Part shown: in pieces, positions 60,247 to 64,000 of the stretch | Position numbering within the stretch: the first letter of the stretch is position 1 | Layout of the letters: each line of letters starts with the position of its first letter | Assembly (NCBI RefSeq): GCF_000739895.2 | Contig: NZ_BBJS01000063.1 | Span: 1 to 64,000, forward strand | Source: Sphingomonas paucimobilis NBRC 13935 | GTDB taxonomy: Bacteria > Pseudomonadota > Alphaproteobacteria > Sphingomonadales > Sphingomonadaceae | Reading direction: 5' to 3' | DNA length: 64,000 bases | The notes under the pieces: model-generated | What the model was told of the DNA's origin: nothing | What the model saw: only the letters and a program-made list of their open reading frames with translations | Database searches by the model: none | Program-made: the position numbers and the translations under genes

Positions 60247-60387
60247 CGCCGCAGGAAAGGCCATGACCGGCCCCCCGCCCGGCCGGTTCATTGATCCGCC
60301 GCATATTCGTAACGGGGGTGCAACTTAGCCTTTCTAGGGCCCCGGCTCACGAGTGCCGAGCGAGCGGCCCAGGGGGAAGGCTTCATC

Positions 60388-62790
60388 ATGAAACTCACGA
60401 CCGCCAGCGCTGTTGCAGCGCTGCACATCCTGTTCACGCCCGTCGCCTGGGCCCAGACCACGCCACCCGGCGAGGATAGCACCGAACAGAGCCAGCCCGC
60501 CGCCGATGCCCCGACCGGCAACGACGTGATCGTCACCGGCACGCGCGAACGCGGTCGGACGCAGTTCGATACGCTGGCGCCGGTCGATGTGCTGCCCGAG
60601 ACGCTGATCCGCTCGAGCGTGTCGAGCGACCTGAACAACACGCTGGCGCAACTGCTCCCTTCGTTCAACGTCCAGCGCCTGCCCGCCGCCGATGGCCAGG
60701 CCTTTGTCCGCCCCGCCACCTTGCGCGGGCTGTCGGCCGATCAGACGCTCGTGCTGATCAACGGCAAGCGCTATCACCGCTCGGCGCTCCTGGGTACGCG
60801 CGGTGCGCAGGCGCCGGACCTCGCCAGCATCCCCAGCCTCGCCATCAAGCGGATCGAGGTGCTGCGCGACGGTGCCTCGGCGCAATATGGATCGGATGCG
60901 ATCGCGGGCGTCATCAACATCATCCTCGACGATGCGCCGGGGATGGAGGCCTTTGGCCAGTTCAGCCAATATTATGCCGGTGACGGCAACGACTATCAGT
61001 CGGGCGCGCGCGGCGGCATCGCGCTCGACGATCGCGGCGCGATCGTCTTCACCGGCCAGTTTGAACATGCCGAGGCGACCTCGCGCACCCGTCAGCGCCC
61101 CGACGCGCTGACCTTCCAGGCGGCGAACCCGACGCTTGCCGTGCCCAACCCGGTCCAGCGCTGGGGCCAGCCTGACGAAGAGCGAGTGCGCGGCGCGATC
61201 GACATGCATTACGACCTGACGCCGGGTGCGACACTCTATGCCTTCGGCACCGTTCAGCAGGGCGAAGGCGTCACCGACTTCAACTGGCGCAATCCGGCGG
61301 GCACGGGCAGCGTCTATAATGCCAGCAGCGCCTTTCCAGGCTTCAGCTTCCGCAGTATCTATCCGGTCGGCTTCACCCCGCGCTTCGGCACCGATTTCGC
61401 CGACCTTCAGCTCAACAGCGGCTTGCGCGGATCGCTGTCCGATGCCTTCAGCTATGACATCAGCGCCTCGTCGGGCCGCAGCCGCATCGACTATCGCATG
61501 CGCGAGAGCCTGAACGCCTCGCTCGGCCCCAACAGCCCGACCAGCTTCTATCTCGGCCGGCTGACGCAGATCGAGACGAATCTGAACGCCGATTTCGTCT
61601 ATCGCCTACCGATCGGTGGCGTCGATCCGCTGAACATCGCCTTTGGCGGCGAGCGGCGGATCGAGCGCTATGTCGTCGGTACCGGCGACCCGGCCTCCTA
61701 TGCGATCGGACCGGGCGCGGCGACGGGGCTGGCGCCCAACTCCAACGGCTTCCCCGGCTTCGGCCCGCAACAGGCCGGCCGGTTCAGCCAGACCAGCAAT
61801 GCCGGCTATGTCGATCTGGCATGGCGGCCGATCCAGCTGCTCTCGCTGGGCGCGGCGGGGCGTTACGAAGATTTCTCCAGCTTCGGCGACAAGTTCACCT
61901 ACAAGCTGTCGGCGCGGGTCGAGCCGGTCGAATGGCTGGCGCTGCGTGGCACCTATTCCACCGGCTTCCGCGCCCCGACTCCGGCGCAACTCAACACTCG
62001 CGTCGTCAGCCAGGGCCTCGACACGCGCACATTGCAGGTGTTCAACCAGGGCCGTCTCGCACCCAGCGATCCACTGGCCATCGCGCTCGGTGCCAAGCCG
62101 CTGCGCCCCGAAACGTCGCGCAATGCGACCGTCGGCCTGGCGTTGCAGACGCATGTCGGGCTCAGCGCCACGGTCGACCTCTATCAGATCGATGTCGACG
62201 ACCGGTTCAGCCAGTCGGCGACCATCGCCATTCCGGCCAGCCTGCCCAATCCGAACCGCTTCACCTCGATCAGCTATTTCACCAACGACTTCAACACGCG
62301 CACGCGCGGCGTCGATGTCGTCATCGGCTATAACCGCCAACTGGGTGAAGGTCGGGCTAGCGCGACTCTGGCTTACAACTACAACCGCACCACGGTGCGC
62401 AGCGGCACGAGTGCGGCGATCGCCAATGCGACGCAGCGGCGGATTTTCGAGGAGCGCCTGCCGCGCCACAATACGACCGGCACGCTGGGCTATGATATCG
62501 GCCCGGTCGGCGTGATGCTGCGCGGACGTTATTATGGCCCGTGGACCGACGTGACCGGCAACTCCACCGGCGAACTGTTCCAACGGTTCGGCGGCATGAC
62601 GATGTTCGACGCCGCGCTCACCTATCGCCTCACGCCCAACATCTCGATCCGCGGCGGCGCCGAAAATCTGTTCGGCACCTATCCCGACGAGGCGACCAAC
62701 CAGGCCAATCGCGGCCTGATCTACTCGCGCAACGCCCCCTATGATACCGATGGCGGGCGTTATTATGTGCGTCTGGGGCTGACCTTCTGA
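60388..62790 (+). CDS. TonB-dependent receptor
   Basis: An 800-residue outer-membrane receptor. Signal peptide (about 1-22, AWA-Q), plug (about 45-190; DVIVTGTRERGRTQFDTL, RIEVLRDGASAQYGSDAIAG, VINIIL), barrel to the C-terminal YYVRLGLTF. No STN domain. The LINGKRYHRSALLG and DGASAQYGSDAIAGVIN wording is that of the large CirA/BtuB-like group in sphingomonads, whose ligands range from siderophores to sugars and peptides. GGGGGAAGG precedes the ATG. Its TGA overlaps the ATG of the downstream PLP enzyme, so the two are translationally linked. Confidence 0.92.
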   Translation: MKLTTASAVAALHILFTPVAWAQTTPPGEDSTEQSQPAADAPTGNDVIVTGTRERGRTQFDTLAPVDVLPETLIRSSVSSDLNNTLAQLLPSFNVQRLPAADGQAFVRPATLRGLSADQTLVLINGKRYHRSALLGTRGAQAPDLASIPSLAIKRIEVLRDGASAQYGSDAIAGVINIILDDAPGMEAFGQFSQYYAGDGNDYQSGARGGIALDDRGAIVFTGQFEHAEATSRTRQRPDALTFQAANPTLAVPNPVQRWGQPDEERVRGAIDMHYDLTPGATLYAFGTVQQGEGVTDFNWRNPAGTGSVYNASSAFPGFSFRSIYPVGFTPRFGTDFADLQLNSGLRGSLSDAFSYDISASSGRSRIDYRMRESLNASLGPNSPTSFYLGRLTQIETNLNADFVYRLPIGGVDPLNIAFGGERRIERYVVGTGDPASYAIGPGAATGLAPNSNGFPGFGPQQAGRFSQTSNAGYVDLAWRPIQLLSLGAAGRYEDFSSFGDKFTYKLSARVEPVEWLALRGTYSTGFRAPTPAQLNTRVVSQGLDTRTLQVFNQGRLAPSDPLAIALGAKPLRPETSRNATVGLALQTHVGLSATVDLYQIDVDDRFSQSATIAIPASLPNPNRFTSISYFTNDFNTRTRGVDVVIGYNRQLGEGRASATLAYNYNRTTVRSGTSAAIANATQRRIFEERLPRHNTTGTLGYDIGPVGVMLRGRYYGPWTDVTGNSTGELFQRFGGMTMFDAALTYRLTPNISIRGGAENLFGTYPDEATNQANRGLIYSRNAPYDTDGGRYYVRLGLTF

Positions 62791-64000
62791 TGATCGATCG
62801 GCGCGCGCTGTTGGCCGGGGGCATGGCGGCCACCCTCCCCCTCTCGGCGCGCGCCACGAGCCCAGCGCATCCCGCACCCGATGACGAGGCCTTCTGGGCC
62901 AAGGTCGCGGGGGAATATGACCTGCCCCAGGATGTCGTTCAGTTGGAGAACGGCAATTGGGGGGCTATGGCGCACCCGGTCCGCGCCACCTATGAACAGG
63001 CGGTCGCGCGGGTGAACCGCGACACCAGCTATTATGCGCGTCGCGGGATGCTCGCCGATCTGGCCGCTGCCCGCGCGGCGGTGGCCGCCGAACTGGGCGT
63101 GCCTCCGGACGAAATCGCCTTCACCCGCAACGCGACCGAGGCGCTGAAGGCGCTGATCCTCGGCTATAACCGCCTGTCGCCGGGCGATACGGTGCTCTAC
63201 GCCGATCTCGATTATGACAGCATGCAGGCGTGCATGGAGAGCCTGGGGCCACGACGCGGCGTGCGCGTTCGCCGCATCGCCCTGCCCGAGCCGGCGACAC
63301 GCGACAGCCTGATCGCCGCCTATGCCGAAGCGATCGCGGCCGAGCCCCGGCTGAAACTGATCCTGCTGACCCATCTCAGCCACCGCACCGGGCTGGTCAT
63401 CCCGGTGCGTGAGATCGCCGCGATGGCACGGGCACGCGGGATCGACGTGATCGTCGACGCCGCACATAGCTGGCAGCAGCTCGATTTTTCGCTGCCCGAT
63501 CTCGATTGCGACTTTGTCGGGCTGAACGGGCACAAATGGCTCGGCGCGCCGCTGGGCGTGGGGATTCTGCATATCCGCCGCCCGGCCCTCACGCGGATCG
63601 ACCGCGATCCGGCCGAGGATGCGGACGGGCCCGATACGGTGATGGCGCGGGTTCATACCGGGACGCTGGACTATGCCGCCTGGCTGACCGTGCCGGCCGC
63701 CCTCGCCTTTCAGCATCGGATCGATCGGCGTGCCCGTGCCGCCCGGCTGCGCGCGCTGCGGGATCGCTGGGTCGAGCGGGCCAGGCGGATACCCGGTCTC
63801 AGCGTCCTGACGCCCGACGATCCCGCGCTGCACGGCGCGATCACCTCGTTCCGCGTCGACGGCGTGATCGACGCCGCCGCCAATGCCGCGCTGGCCAAGC
63901 GGCTACTCGAACGTCACCGCATCTTCACCGTCCATCGCACCGGTCCGGCCAGGGGGGCTTGCGTCCGCGTCACACCGGCCTTGTTCACCAGCATGGCCGA
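62790..64000 (+). CDS. class V aminotransferase-fold PLP enzyme, probably Tat-exported (partial)
   Basis: The open frame begins with the ATG overlapping the receptor stop and runs off the window (403 residues visible). The N-terminus MIDRRALLAGGMAATLPLSA is a twin-arginine signal with a hydrophobic core. The catalytic domain follows: LENGNWGAMAHPV, FTRNATEALKALILGY, LLTHLSHRTGLVIPV, VDAAHSWQQLDF and the PLP Lys249 in NGHKWLGAPLG. This is the isopenicillin-N-epimerase-like class V fold. Exported members include PvdN, which tailors pyoverdine in the periplasm. The 3' end is not visible. Confidence 0.85.
   Translation, partial: MIDRRALLAGGMAATLPLSARATSPAHPAPDDEAFWAKVAGEYDLPQDVVQLENGNWGAMAHPVRATYEQAVARVNRDTSYYARRGMLADLAAARAAVAAELGVPPDEIAFTRNATEALKALILGYNRLSPGDTVLYADLDYDSMQACMESLGPRRGVRVRRIALPEPATRDSLIAAYAEAIAAEPRLKLILLTHLSHRTGLVIPVREIAAMARARGIDVIVDAAHSWQQLDFSLPDLDCDFVGLNGHKWLGAPLGVGILHIRRPALTRIDRDPAEDADGPDTVMARVHTGTLDYAAWLTVPAALAFQHRIDRRARAARLRALRDRWVERARRIPGLSVLTPDDPALHGAITSFRVDGVIDAAANAALAKRLLERHRIFTVHRTGPARGACVRVTPALFTSMA

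Overview
The window reads as a chromosomal segment of a GC-rich alphaproteobacterium, most likely a sphingomonad (Sphingomonas or a close relative). The reasons are four TonB-dependent receptors in 64 kb, a FecI/FecR-type cell-surface signalling set, outer-membrane and periplasmic functions throughout, and operons built from ATGA start/stop overlaps. No tRNA, rRNA or CRISPR array was seen.

Layout. 1-640: transposase debris, an IS481-type fragment joined to the start of an IS630-type transposase. 648-4711 (minus): sigma factor, anti-sigma factor and TonB receptor. 4864-8157: a glycosyltransferase, MlaA and two envelope proteins. 8365-15165: a patatin/alcohol dehydrogenase pair divergent from MFS transporter, (alpha/alpha)-barrel protein and SDR genes, probably sugar or polyol handling. 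15175-18947: a methyltransferase, a small membrane protein and a YdeP-like molybdoenzyme. 18979-24476 (minus): a seven-gene, translationally coupled haem-copper oxidase operon with two extra c-type cytochromes and CtaG. 24477-29390: an accessory patch with an alcohol dehydrogenase pseudogene, a DUF4267 protein, an SDR, a DUF3606 protein, a TupA-like ATP-grasp protein, and the fused remains of a 2-keto-3-deoxygluconate (KDG) kinase and a hybrid histidine kinase.

29390-32740 (minus) is a tightly coupled four-gene operon: GT2 glycosyltransferase, acyl-CoA-dehydrogenase-like protein, PIG-L deacetylase and NodS-like methyltransferase. It looks like an uncharacterised glycoconjugate pathway with chemistry resembling Nod-factor synthesis. 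32860-35506: a large KatE catalase and an I78 inhibitor lipoprotein. 35680-42726: a histidine kinase and degenerate NtrC-type regulator divergent from a MacA/LolD/MacB-like ABC exporter whose TolC-like gene is truncated.

42851-59056 is an import/processing region. An M16 protease, a TonB receptor and an SbmA/BacA-like ABC transporter run on the minus strand, divergent from a MocR-type regulator that has lost its PLP lysine. Next come an ABC ATPase with two DUF3526-type permeases, then an M14 carboxypeptidase divergent from another TonB siderophore receptor. 59113-59592 is an SmtB-like repressor plus a 56-residue metallothionein. The window ends with Tag glycosylase and a TonB receptor coupled to a probably Tat-exported class V aminotransferase-fold enzyme that runs off the right edge.

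The most promising undescribed modules are the GT2/ACAD/PIG-L/NodS operon, the M16/TonB/SbmA-like operon with its degenerate MocR regulator, and the TonB receptor/exported PLP enzyme pair. All functional names rest on motif recognition by eye; no database search was run.
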